Shown here: positions 33,165-44,730 of the stretch, one piece after another
Numbering within the stretch: position 1 is the first letter of the stretch
Layout of the letters: each line of letters starts with the position of its first letter
Origin: Eurosta solidaginis
Lineage: Eukaryota; Arthropoda; Insecta; Diptera; Tephritidae
Reading direction: 5' to 3'
DNA length: 64,000 nt
NCBI RefSeq assembly: GCF_040869045.1
Contig: NC_090319.1
Coordinates: 242,785,832 to 242,849,831 of the forward strand
Notes under the pieces: generated by a model
Databases searched by the model: none
Told to the model about the DNA's origin: nothing
Seen by the model: the letters and a program-made list of their open reading frames with translations, nothing else
Made by a program: the position numbers and the translations under genes

Positions 33165-33780
33165 TATACCCAGCTGTACTTATACACAAGGTATTATAAC
33201 TTTGATTGGATAACGGTTGGTTGTAAAGGTATAAAGAAATCAAGATAGATATAGACTTCCATATATCAAAATCATCAGTATCGAACAAACATTTTATTGA
33301 GCCATGTCCGTCCGTCCGTCTGTCCGTTAACACGATAACTTAAGTAAATATTGAGATATCTTCAACAAATTTTGTACACGAACTTATCTGGACCCAGAAT
33401 AGATTAGTATTGAAAATGAGCGAAATCGGATGATAACCACGCCCACTTTTTATATATATAACATTTTGGAAAACACAAAAAACCTGATTATTTCGTAAAT
33501 GGTACACCTAGATTTTTGAAATTTGACGTGTGGACTGATATTGAGACTCTTGATAAAAATTTGAAAAAAAAAACTTTAAATGGGCGTGGCACCGCCCACT
33601 TGTGATAAAATAAATTTAGCAAATACTATTAATCATAAATCAAAAATCGTTAAACCTATCGTCACAAAATTCGGCAGAGAGGTTGCCTTTACATGTGTTT
33701 TGCCTATATATTCGGATTCTAGGTTCAATTCTATAAAAAAAAATGCAATTACAAATCAAAAATATTTGGTTTTGTAGAAG
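33165..33780 (+). repeat. Dispersed repeat family B, partial copy
   Basis: It starts TATACCCAGCTGTACTTATA and continues with TGATTGGATAACGGTTGG, a TCCG run at 33306-33327, and boxes CCACGCCCA (33435) and GGGCGTGG (33580). The same sequence, inverted, forms 58002-58470. Family B looks like a relative of family A with a different 5' end. The bases 33630-33675 form an uninterrupted version of the target site that holds a SINE at 57649. Confidence 0.75.
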
Positions 33781-34289
33781 TTATAGGGATTTGAAAATTT
33801 TGAATTTTTGCACCAGGCTAATGTAGGTCCTTTCGCGCTTTTTCGGTCGATAGAGGGCGGCTGGTAGCTTCTTGATACAGCGATGCATCGAAAAAAGATC
33901 TCCTTAAAGCACAACATACTCATCTTAAAAAAAAAAAAAAAAAAAAAATGTGGCTGAGAAATAGTAAAAAGGAGATAAAAGGTCCCAGATATACATGATT
34001 TTAGGTAGATTTGGCAATTCGTTAAGTACATATTAAGAAACTCATCGAAACATTTACTGACGGATTGGCAGGCCTAGCAAAAGAGCATTCCAGCTAACTG
34101 ATAGCGTTTTTGTAAGTAACATGTTTTTAAGAAGCTGTAGTTTCTTGGGTCACTCGTTGTGGGCTACACTATGTTTTTGCATATCACAGAGGAATGATGT
34201 CTTCGAGAAGTTGTAAACGAACGGCTATAATGTGGCGAATGTATTAAAAGAAGACAAAAAAGATGGATTTAACTAAAAACACAAGGATT
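33781..34289. other. Non-coding interval before the transposase-like gene
   Basis: A 23-base poly-A is at about 33927-33948. I searched for terminal inverted repeats matching 35970-36420 and found only a 9-base match (TTTTGCACC), which is not convincing. Confidence 0.4.
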
Positions 34290-35967
34290 TGCGAGACCTA
34301 CCTAGCCTACTTCAGTCTACCTGTTAAAAACCAGGACAAAAAATGGGCTCCACATGTTTCATGTAACTCTTGCAGAAGCATTCTGGAGCGTAAGTCTAGT
34401 TTCACTTTTTTATTGTACTAACCGTTTCATATATATATACTTATATCTACATATATATAATTGCATAATAACTGAAATTGTTATGAAATGCTTTACGTTT
34501 TATTATAGTTTGGTACCAGGGGAGAAAAGAGCCATGAAGTTCGCAGTGCCGAGGATTTGGAGGGAACCGAGTAACCATGACACTAATTGCTATTTTTTTG
34601 TAGTGAAACCACTGAAAGGGAAACGTGTAACGAAAACAATATATCGGGAACTACCATCGACATCCGCTCCAGTACCACATTCGGAACAAAATCCTGTACC
34701 TGATCCACCTGTGTTGGAAAAGCAACTATTCCCTCAAGGCAGCTTTCAAACACCGAATTCATCTGCATCCGTACATTCCGAATTTGTTCCTGAATTTGAA
34801 CCAGGAATACCACATCTCATCAACCCTGAAGATCTCAATGACTTAACAAGAGACTTAAATCTATCAAAAGACAAAGCAGAGTTATTAGCATGGCGGCTTA
34901 AACAACGAAATTTACTTACTTCTGATGTTCGAATATCTCGGCAAAGAAAGCGTCATGAAGAATTTTCTTGTTTCTACAGTAAGGAAGATGGACTCTGTTT
35001 TTGCTATCACGTGAAAGGTTTATTTGAAGCAATTGGTATTCCTTGTAATACAAATGAATGGCGCCTCTTTATCGACAGCTCAACAAAAAGTCTAAAAGTA
35101 GTTCTACTACACAATGGGAACAAATTTCCATCTATTCCACTGGCACATTCCATACATCTCAAAGAAAATTATGACAGTATTAAAATGTTATTAACTGCAA
35201 TCAAATATACGGAATACAAGTGGGAAGTTATTGGAAACTTCAAGATGGTTTGTTTTTTTACTGGAATGCAAGGTGGATATACCAAACACTCCTGTTATCT
35301 TTGCCTATGGGATAGCAGAAATGATGCCGCCCACTATCTCCAAAAACATTGGCCTGAACGTACTGAGTATGGAGTGGGAAGATTTAATATTAAACATGAA
35401 GCAATTTTCGATCCTAAAAATATATTGATGCCGCCATTGCATATTAAATTGGGCCTTATTAAACAATTTGTGAAGGCTCTTAATATTGAGTCTAAAGCTT
35501 TCAAATATTTGCAGACTTTTTTTCCAAAGTCGTCAGAGACGAGAATTAAAGTCTTTGTTGGCCCTCAAATAAAAAAAATTATGAACTGCGATATTTTCCC
35601 GGACCTACTTAGCAATGAGGAGAAACTAGCGTGGAACAGTTTTAAGGCAGTAGTTCATGGCTTTCTTGGAAATCAAAGGGATGAAAATTATGATGAGCTG
35701 ATAACTGGCATGATTACGAATTTGTCCGCCATCGGATGTAGAATGTCGCTAAAGATGCACATGTTACATTCACATCTGGATAAATTCAAAGATAATATGG
35801 GAGCTTATTCAGAAGAAGACGGGGAGCGATTCCATGAAGATATAATGGAGTTTGAGAAACGCTACCAAGGCCGGTATACGGAAAGCATGATGGGGGACTA
35901 TATTTGGACGTTAATAAGAGAAAATGTTACCGAATATGGCAGGAAAAGCAGGAAAAAGCATTTTTAA
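34290..35967 (+). CDS. Transposase-like protein of an unnamed family, with intron
   Basis: A first exon (about 34290-34388) codes for YLAYFSLPVKNQDKKWAP and HVSCNSCRSILE, then meets GTAAGT. An acceptor near 34509-34522 leads into a frame open to TAA at 35967 (about 485 codons from GEKRAMKFAVPRIW). A Pro/Ser-rich linker follows, then an RNase H-like start RLFIDSSTKSLKVVLLHNGN, then GNFKMVCFFTGMQGGYTKH with CYLCLWDSR (Cys-x2-Cys), PLHIKLGLIKQFVKAL, DGERFHEDIMEFEKRYQG and MMGDYIW. Similar proteins are common, unnamed, in insects and cnidarians, as I remember. The spaced Asp, Asp, Glu suggest a DDE enzyme, inferred; relatives I recall have Asp where this copy has the Asn of GNFK. The exact splice joint and Met start are uncertain. 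Confidence 0.6.
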
Positions 35968-36417
35968 ACATTTAAACTGTATTCTAAAATTAAATTTATA
36001 AGAACAAATCTTAAATTGATTTTTACTATACCAGAATAAATCAAATCTATATCAAATTTTGATGAATTTTCATGTTTTTCGTTTTTTCATTTTTTTCGAA
36101 CAAAACCAAATCAAAAACTTTTTTATGTTCATATTCTTATTTCTGGGTGCAAAAGCAATTAAAAAAATATACGCACCACCCATGTACAAAAATATTGTGG
36201 ACCAGTGTAATACAGCACTTCGATCAAAAGCTGCGTGAGCACTTTATTACAATTTTAACTACAATGGTTTTGATTCAAAAGAAGGGTTTTTGCTTTAATT
36301 GTACTTTTTGGCGCACCGGGACGACTGACAAACTCGAATCGAATTCAATTTATGTCATGAGGATGCGCCCCTTGTAACACTATTAAGCACACAAAACAAA
36401 CAACAACAGCATTTCAA
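35968..36417. other. 3' flank of the transposase-like gene
   Basis: AT-rich; AATAAA-type signals occur (ATAAATCAAA near 36035) but none is decisive. No inverted repeat was identified. Confidence 0.35.
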
Positions 36418-36475
36418 GTGTACAGCTGTGTATGTAATCTTCGGTTTCACCCGAACTTAGACTCCCTTAATTGTT
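36418..36475 (+). repeat. End fragment of family A
   Basis: CAGCTGTGTATGTAATCTTC then GGTTTCACCCGAACTTAGAC matches the last 55 bp of family A (31170-31223) with changes. The rest of the element is absent. Confidence 0.7.
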
Positions 36476-37134
36476 TAATATGTAAAAATAAAAAAAACGA
36501 GCAAAAAATATATTTACTGTAGGGGAAGTGACTGACAATGAGAGAACAGAAAAAATTCATTCATGTCACTGGATGTCTGATGGGCTACCATTTTTGTTGC
36601 CTACAGGAGATGCGCTATCATGTACCACATGTGTGACATCTAAAACAAGTCACTGAGAATAACATGCTTACTTTAGACAGTTTCCACTGACGCTAACTCT
36701 CAAATAAATGACATCAGAGTAGACATCATTCACCGGCTTTTCCCCAGTGGCATAGAAGTCGAACACTTACAAGTGCAAGTGTCATGACGTAACGTTCATG
36801 TCACGACACCAACAAATGTGAAATGTTGCACAACAAAAATGCATAAGTTCAGTAAATGAAATAAATGAAAAAAAAAACGACAAAAAGAATTATAATTTTC
36901 CATAACTCGTTTTCGCTTTTTTAAACCCCATTTTATTTTAATTTTAATTCTGAAAATATTAAGGGCCAGCCTTGTCCTATATACTGAGCAGAAATGGGTC
37001 GAATGGGTATGCCCATTCCCGTTTGTCCTACAATAATGATAAGAAATTTTAATAAATTAAATCCACGATATCCCTGTAAGTAAATGAACTACTTAAGTAT
37101 ATCGGGTGTAATATGTACTTTTCTCCTAAATTAA
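36476..37134. other. Non-coding interval
   Basis: No gene or element was recognised. Short repeats of GTCATGACG/CACGACA lie near 36780-36810. Confidence 0.4.
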
Positions 37135-37590
37135 TAGCGTTTTCTTTTCTGAAATAAATTGTTGCCTAAGTAAATCGTAAACCCTTAATAGAGTTACTCC
37201 TACCCCAGAAGAGTTTCAACATTTATTGTGCATGCAAAGAACATAAATGGCTACCCCGTGATTAGTTGATTTTCACAAATGCACTGTCAATGATAATAAA
37301 AATTCATTAGCATTATTTCCTTCATTTCAATTTTATTCGCTAAAAATTTGTGAAGTTACGAAAATAAATTGTCAGGTTCAGCTGGTTTAGCAGAGTTGCA
37401 CTGCCACACCGCCATTTTATGCATGGTAAAAGTGTAACGCCTTTGCGTTGCGAGCAGGCAACAATTTTCACAAAAGAACGAAATACCCCGTAAAGGTGTT
37501 ACCTGCTTTTTAGAATAGAACAAAATATATTTGCAACCCTTGCGCGGCGTACATAGCGTAACACTTTTGCCAGAAAAGAAAACGCTATAA
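37132..37590. mobile_element. Harbinger-like miniature element with perfect ends
   Basis: The element is 37135-37587 (453 bp). The 17-base ends TAGCGTTTTCTTTTCTG and CAGAAAAGAAAACGCTA are exact reverse complements, and TAA flanks both sides (37132-37134, 37588-37590). A 3-base TAA duplication fits PIF/Harbinger transposition. There is no coding. A related end fragment is at 17944-18130. Confidence 0.85.
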
Positions 37591-37811
37591 GTGATACTGC
37601 TGTCCTTAGCAAAAAGGCGGTAAGGTTAATTAAATGATTAGTTTTATTTACTACAAAACAAACAAAAAGGATTTTGAAATAATAAGTGTTTTTTTGGAGA
37701 GCCCATTATCATGAGTTTCTGTTACATATGTAAATCTTTTCTAATACTGGAATAAGACACGAACGGCCTTTATGTCTTGTTTTATTGTTTACATTTTTTT
37801 TATAGAATGAA
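37588..37811. other. Short non-coding gap
   Basis: Nothing was recognised. Confidence 0.35.
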
Positions 37812-38155
37812 TAAATGAACACTTGGTGCGATCAACCTCCGAAGAGATTTTGGGCCTAGCTTTTCTTCCAATTAGCGACGTGATCCTTTTCATTTCTCCT
37901 ACAAACTGCCGGCACGCGCCCTTTGTACATGTTTTATGCCGACTCTGAACGGCATCTGCAAGGTTGATGAATTTTCACGCTTCTCAGCTTTTTAAAGCAG
38001 AAATACACTCGGATTGTTTGCAAATCACTGCCGAGGGGCGATCCCGCGTAGACAAACTAGTTTCTCGTTAAAAGAACTTGTTTCTAAATTTTCGACGTTG
38101 CTTTGCACGGGACTTGAATCCAGGACTTTCACGGCGAGCGTTATTATACAGCCAA
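37812..38155 (-). mobile_element. Old tRNA-derived SINE
   Basis: All blocks of the family are present in minus orientation (CAACCTCCGAAGAGATTTTG, GCCGACTCTGAACGGCATCT, CTGCCGAGGGGCGATCCCGC) but with many changes, and the A box is lost. No target duplication is visible. Confidence 0.8.
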
Positions 38156-40420
38156 TCCGTCCTTAATTATAGGCCATTTTACCAACTGTGAACATTTTTA
38201 ATTGCTTAATACATATATCAGGGGGGATGCGTTTTGTGTCCTGTACGAGCAAGTACATACATACATATGTACAGAAATTGTTTCAAGGATGGTGCATGCA
38301 TTAATGCAATTTATTTTATCTCACATTAAACTCAATCGATTTGGGGAAATGTGTTAAAACAGTTTGCAATCTCGATTAATATTTGAAATATGAACATTAC
38401 TTATATATTTCAAAGATGTTTCCATCATAACCTGCTTAACTGATAATTCAAAATCAAGATGGGAAATTGAAGAAGTTACGTTGTTTTTTTATTAACAGAG
38501 CTGTAAACTCCCATCCCGGCGTCACAAAACCCTTACATTGGCGTTGACGAATGACGATTATTGCTCTGGTCATGGTCAGTGACGATGGATTGTGTCTAGT
38601 GCCTGTGTTGTCAACTATAGACCTAGATTACAGAGAACGGCTTGCAGATTCTATTACGGGCATTTGAAAACTCCTTCGCAAGCACACAAAAGATTCCTAA
38701 CTGTCATATCCGCACATTCCACATTGCAGATTTCGGGTAAGGGCTTGTTGCAATGTTTCCCCTCTCAGAGCGGAAATCGCATGTGAGACGAGTATTGAAC
38801 GACGAAATGAAGCTCACATAAATCAAAATGGTTGGACAGACGGACCTAGCAACGAACAACCGGATGGTAGGAAGCAAAGGCATATACGGACGTACGAATG
38901 AGTGAACGGACTGACTTGCTATCTGGTGGATGGGCAAATGACGAGGCAAGCTCACAAAGCAGTTTTGCCCGTTAGATGTGCTCATTTGTATTTAGAAAAA
39001 TGTACAAAGCCGATTGATTTAATAGGGTAGGAGGGTAAAGGCTGTAGGACAACAGTTGGGTAAGCGAGCCGGCGAGAAGCTGAAATCAAAAGAGAATGCT
39101 GGCAATGGCAACAGCAAAAATAACTAGTTGAAATAATAACAACGTTGCTTCAAAAGAAATATGCGGCAGGGCTGTGAAGGGTGAGGTAAGAATTTGTTGG
39201 TAGTTAAGCAGGCAAACAGAACGAAAATGAACAGTAGAAGGGTGAGAGCAAAATAAAAAACGAACAAAATAAGAGCATGTGCTTAAATATGTGAACTAAC
39301 AGCAAGCAATTTGATGATTGTTCATCGAACTCCGACGTGGGTTTATCGATTGAATGTCGCGTGGAGTACTGTTAAAAAATTAACTGCGGTAAAATTATGG
39401 ATAATAGTTTACAACAGGGTTAGACTGCCAATACATGTAGGGAGTCTTAAAAGACGCGTATTGACCTCCGTATCAATAAAGCGTGGGCAAAAATTTGGCT
39501 TATATACAAATATATTCACGAAAAATTATAACGGACCATTTTGAAACCAGGGTTGGAATCAAAAAAGTAGCCCTCGTAGTTTTGTGCAGGGAACCATTTT
39601 AATAGTTAGTTTTGTTTTTTTGATTCGAAAAATACCGGGTCAAAAATTATCCTGATCTAAAAATGTTGAGGCACCGCAAGTATTCTCATGATGAACCATG
39701 CATCCTTCTTATTTTCGGAGCTATTTGTAAAAAATTCTACATGACTTGTATTTTTAAAAGTCCAGAAATAAGAACTAAATCAGGACTATAATTTTTTTAG
39801 GCCAGAATAAAAGTCCGGGCCTCTAAAAAAATGGGAATGTCTAAAAACCGATTACGCGCATTTCACTTAGAATCTTTCCTGACTCATTCTGACGGGCATT
39901 CGATAAAGTAGAAATAATGGGAAAATCTGGGTTGCCATTGTTATTTTGGTTGAAAACGGTCAATCAGGATCTGTGCAGGGATTTAAAAGAATGAAACAGC
40001 GTTTATGTGATCACAAAAATGTTGCTGTGTTTCACAACAGTTTTATTTTATGTCTTGGCGAAAATTGCTCAGTTCAAGGCCAGCGATTTTCATTTAAATA
40101 TACTTTATTACATACGGTTACTTCTCTAAGTCTAGAAAGCATAAAAAACGTAGTTTTTCATATTGCTGTGAAAAGTTTTTAAACGCAACCAAAAATTACA
40201 TATATATGTGAAATAGGCAATATGCATAAAATTACTTAACGCTTTTTTCAAAGCAATCAATTGAAATTTCAATACAAATTTTAAATGATATTTATCAAAA
40301 ATAGGCGTAACTACTTTTATGCATATGACCCTATATTTTCCAAGATTTCTATATTTTCTATACCCAGTTCCATGTATATTATTGCAATACAAGAATGTAG
40401 TAGCAAACATTTTTAAATGA
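38156..40420. other. Apparently unique non-coding DNA
   Basis: No repeat matched elsewhere in the window. Open frames of 60-95 codons at 38592-38985 and 39311-39544 show no family signature. Base composition is less AT-rich around 38500-39250 than in its surroundings. Confidence 0.4.
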
Positions 40421-42079
40421 AACAAGTAAGGAAGGCTAAGTTCGGGTGTAACCGAACATTACATACTCAGTTGAGAGCTATGGTGACAACATAAGGGAAA
40501 ATAACCATGTAGGAAAACGAACCGAGGGTAACCCTGGAGTGTGTTTGTATGACATGTGTATCAAATGAATTTAAAGAGCATTTTATGAGGGAGTGGGCCA
40601 TAGTTCTATAGGTGTACGCCATTTAGGGATATCGCCATAAAGGTGGACCAGGGGTGACTCTAGAATGTGTTTGTACGATATGGGTATCAAGTTAAAGGTA
40701 TTAATGAGGGGTTTAAAAGGGAGTGGTGGTAGTTGTATATGTGAAGGCGTTTTCCAGATATTGACCAAAATGTGGACCAGGGTGACCCAGAACATCATCT
40801 GTTGGATACCGCTAATTTATTTATATATATAATACCACGAACAGTATTCCTGCCAAGATTTCAAGGGTTTTTTATTTCGCCCTGCAGAAATTTTTCATTT
40901 CATTCTACTTAATATGGTAAAATTTATATTTTGCGTCAATAAGCCAATCCAAATACCATGCTTCATCCCTTTTTTCGTATTTGGTATAGATTTATGGCAT
41001 TTTTTCGTTTTCGGTAATTTTCGATATCGAAAAAGTGGGCGTGGTCATGGTCGGATTTCGGCCATTTTTTATACCAATACAAAGTGAGTTCAGATAAGTA
41101 CGTGAACTGAGGTTAGTAAAGATATATCGATTTTTGCTCAAGTTATCTTGTTAACGGCCGAGCGGAAGGACAGACGGTCGACTGTGTATAAAAACTGGGC
41201 GTGGCTTCAACCGATTTCGCCCTTTTTCACAGAAACAAGTTATCGTCCCAGAAACTAAGCCCTACCAAATTTCACAAGGATTGGTAAATTTTTGTTCGAC
41301 TTATAGCATTAAAAGTATCCTAAACAAATTAAATGAAAAAGGGCTGAGCCACGCCCATTTTGAAATTTTCTTTTATTTTTGCATTTTGTTGCGCCATATC
41401 ATTTCTGGAGTTGAATGTTGACATAATTTACTTATATACTGTAAAAAATATTAAATTTTTGTTAAAATTTGACTTAACACAATTTTTTTTTTTAAGTGGG
41501 CGTGGTCGTTCTCCGCTTTTGATAATTTTTATTAAGCATACATATAGTATTAGGAGTAACATTCGTGCCAAATTTCATAATGATATCTTCAACGACTGCC
41601 AAATTACAGCTTGCAAAAATTTTAAATTACCTTCTTTTAAAAGTGGGCGGTGCCACGCCCATTGTCCAAAATTTTACTGATTTTCTATTCTGCGTCATAA
41701 GTTCAACTCACCTATCAAGTTTCATTGCTTTATCCGTCTTTGGTAATGAATTATAGCACTTTTTCGGTTTTTCGAAATTTTCGATATCGAAAAAGTGTGC
41801 GGGGTTATAGTCCGATATTGTTCATTTTTAACAGCGATCTGAGATGAGTGCTCAGGAATCTATATACCAAATTTCATCAAGATAACTCAAAATTTACTCA
41901 AGTTATCGTGTTAACGGACGGACGGACGGACATGGCTCAATCAAATTTTTTTTTCGATCCTGATGATTTTGATATATGGAAATCGATATCTATCCCGATT
42001 CCTTTATACCTGTACAACCAACCGCTATCCAATCAAAGTTAATATACTCTGTGAGCTCTGCTCAACTGAGTATAAAAAC
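40421..42079 (-). repeat. Dispersed repeat family A, full copy, inverted
   Basis: It runs from AACAAGTAAGGAAGGCTAAG (its 3' end) to GCTCAACTGAGTATAAAAA (its 5' end). GGGCGTGG or CCACGCCCA boxes lie near 41037, 41198, 41349, 41498, 41651 and 41797. The AGCGGAAGGACAGACGGTCG string near 41161 and the GGAC microsatellite at 41917-41931 match the copy at 29634. With that copy it makes an inverted pair about 9 kb apart. Confidence 0.8.
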
Positions 42080-42582
42080 AACACTGTTATTGCAGACAAA
42101 ACATATTGCATATTTAAACCTTTTTATGTACATATTTTTGCCTGCTCTTTTGGTACAGCAGTACTGAGTAGGTTTTATTTCCGGGAGACTTTGGCAGCGA
42201 CATAACTTAGAGCGGATTTACACAAACGTTTTGGTTGCTTTCCTTCGATTACTACTTTTAAATCTTTTATTATTTTTATTTCTGCGGAAATATATTCAAC
42301 TATTTCATTTTTAAATACTACTAAATTTTATTAAACTATCAAATGCAACTCTGCTTAAATAGCCTTACGTACGAGAAATGCAACTCTAGACCTGAGATTT
42401 GCATCAGGTGAGCGAGGCTGTCTGTAACTTTGACGTTTATCGCTTAGTTTACACACTTAGTATGGTACGCTATGCTTTCCTGTGCCAACTGAAAGTAGTG
42501 TATCAAACTTCACTGCAATCAATATCTCTATTGGAACGCAATTTTATTGCAAAAAAAAAAAAACAGGTGAAATTTCATTACG
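42080..42582. other. Non-coding interval
   Basis: Two copies of AAATGCAACTCT (42342 and 42378) form a short direct repeat. Nothing else was recognised. Confidence 0.4.
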
Positions 42583-42790
42583 GATACTATGATGGTGTGA
42601 TTGCGTGCTCCGCCTACCACATCGAAGGTTATGGGTTCAAGTCCCGCTCAGTGAAAATATATCTACCTCGCAGGTGCCGTTCGGTCGGCTTAAAAGCTAT
42701 AGTTCCCGTCCCGCCGATTTATATATATAATTAAAGGAGCACGAAGCCAATTGGAAGAAAAATTCTGCTCAAATCTCCTCGAAGGGACAT
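42583..42790 (+). mobile_element. SINE with internal deletion
   Basis: The head (ATGGTGTGATTGCGTGCTCC, B box GGTTCAAGTCCCGC) is joined directly to the distal body (CTACCTCGCAGGTGCCGTTC) and a tail with GGAGCACGAAGCCAATTGG. About 130 bp of the middle are missing. An old copy. Confidence 0.75.
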
Positions 42791-42984
42791 TGCGGCAGCA
42801 TGGCTTTTTCGCCAAGGGTTGTTGCCCTGTTCTAAAGATTTCAAAAGAGGAAAATGAAGCTTATTTTGAACAGTGCTCTGGCAAGGGGGGCTCACGAAAT
42901 TCAAACCATTCTCTTTTCAAACATTTTTTCGAATATTTTATGCTTTTATATCAAAATATCTATTTGATATCAAAATATCTCAGC
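42791..42984. other. Short non-coding gap between SINEs
   Basis: Nothing was recognised apart from a direct repeat of TTTGATATCAAAATATC. Confidence 0.4.
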
Positions 42985-43312
42985 GGTCACCGTGGTGTGA
43001 TGGTAGCGTGCTCCGCCTACCACACCGTATGCCCTGGGTTCGCACCCCGGGCAAAGCAGCATCAAAATTTTAGAAATAAGGTTTTTAAATTAGAAAGCGC
43101 GGTCCCCCTCGGCAGTGTTTGGCAAGCGCTCCGGGTGTATTTCTGCTATGAAAACTCATCTGCCTTGCAGATGCCGTTCGGAGTCGGCATAAAACATGTA
43201 GGTCCCGTCAGGCCAATTTGAAGGGAAAATCAAGAGGAGCACGACGCAAATTGGAAGAGAAGCTCGGCCTTAGATCTCTTCGGAGGTTATCGCGCCTTGC
43301 ATTTATTATTAT
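42985..43312 (+). mobile_element. tRNA-derived SINE
   Basis: A young copy. The head is complete (CACCGTGGTGTGATGGTAGC, B box GGTTCGCACCCCGG). About 20 bp around the AGAAAATTTTTCTAAG segment are deleted relative to the copy at 57649. It ends with ATTTATTATTATTTTTTTT. The duplication is not certain. Confidence 0.88.
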
Positions 43313-43330
43313 TTTTTTTAATCTTAAAAA

Positions 43331-43470
43331 TAGAGCTGCAAATTTATTGTTGACACAGTAGATAGCATCGATAGTTTATTTTTTTCGATACTACTGAAAA
43401 CAATCGATAATTTTTATTTTAAACTATCGCAATCGATGGGTATGTGTTCAATCGGTAGTTTTGCAGCTCA
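43331..43470. mobile_element. Possible hAT-type miniature element
   Basis: The ends AGAGCTGCAAA and TTTTGCAGCTC are inverted repeats. The interior has several ATCGATAGTT/AACTATCG strings able to pair. No 8-base duplication was found, so the assignment is tentative. Confidence 0.45.
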
Positions 43471-44372
43471 AGCAGAAATATTGCACATTATCTACCATTT
43501 CAAATTTTGAATATAGAGCAAAAAGTTAACATGAATTTCTTGGCTGTGGAAAATTTCTTTCTTGTAACAATTTAAATAGGATAATACTATCCTTTTGTGC
43601 ACTGTCGAAGACTTTTAATTGTTTATTTGAAACTATCAAAAAGTATCGATTCAATTCAATTCAATTTTATTTCTAAAATATTAGTACAGTAAGATTTACA
43701 TCTCTTTTTGCACAACAGAAAAATAACACTCAGATCCAGAAATAAGTTAAAAATAGTTTACGATAAATTAACCATAAATTAAATTAAGTTAATTGTGGCA
43801 TTATCGGTAGTTATTTACCTATATTCCAAATGCTGATTATATTCGCCTATGCTTCAAAATGTTTGCTGGGTTTGTATGTGATTATGTATGTTTGAACAGG
43901 CGGGTAATCTGAATTGGTGAGTCAAACGAACCCAAACGAAATGACGACGGGTTGACTAGCTGTCAAAAGAACAAACATGGGCGCACAGCAGCAATGGCAG
44001 CGACTCCAACGGTCTTATTCTAAACGTTACCAGTAAATTTGTAACCGTAACCAGTTCAAATAACCGCAATTCTGGCCCATACGGTTAAACTGTCAAAAAA
44101 AAGCTAAATAGAGATTAAAATAAAAATGTAAAAAAAAATGTGTTTAAAAGAGTACTAATATTATTTCAATATTATTGCACACTACTATGGAGGCAAAATC
44201 TATTGGTTTTTCTTTTTTTAATCAAAATATTTACTAAACACATGCTATTTTCGTTGGTAATAAGATGCTACCCCACAATTTGCTGGAAACTTTTGCAAGC
44301 CATATAACAAATGCCGTTCAAGTTGCTTGTCGTTTTCATTACCTATAATAAGAATGTTGTTGAATACCCGAC
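43471..44372. other. Non-coding interval
   Basis: A short ATTCA tandem repeat is near 43650-43665. No gene or element was recognised. Confidence 0.4.
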
Positions 44373-44730
44373 TGGGAAAGCAGTGGCGTAGTGAGGTGTT
44401 CTTGTGCCCGGGGTAAAATATATTCCTGGCGTCTCCTCTTTATTTCCAAAACAATATAATTATATATTCAAAAATTATAAACCAATAAAGTCGTAGGCCG
44501 AAGATATCATCTATAAGTAGACTCAAATACATATTTAATAATAATATGATTATAATACATTAGTAAAACTAATATCCATGTGCAAAATTTGCTTGCCTTT
44601 GAGGAACCGAATATATCAATGATATCATCAAAATTTATCATTTCAAAATTTTCTTTTTCCACACTTAATAATGTTAGGTCACTTAGGCGACCTGGCCCCA
44701 TCGTCGATCGTAAATATGTCAAAATTAGTT

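Noticed and set aside
33781..36420. Inverted ends for the transposase-like gene (TTTTGCACC near 33808 and its complement near 36146)
   Set aside because: Nine bases is within chance for regions of this size and the right copy lies inside ordinary flank; no target duplication supports it.
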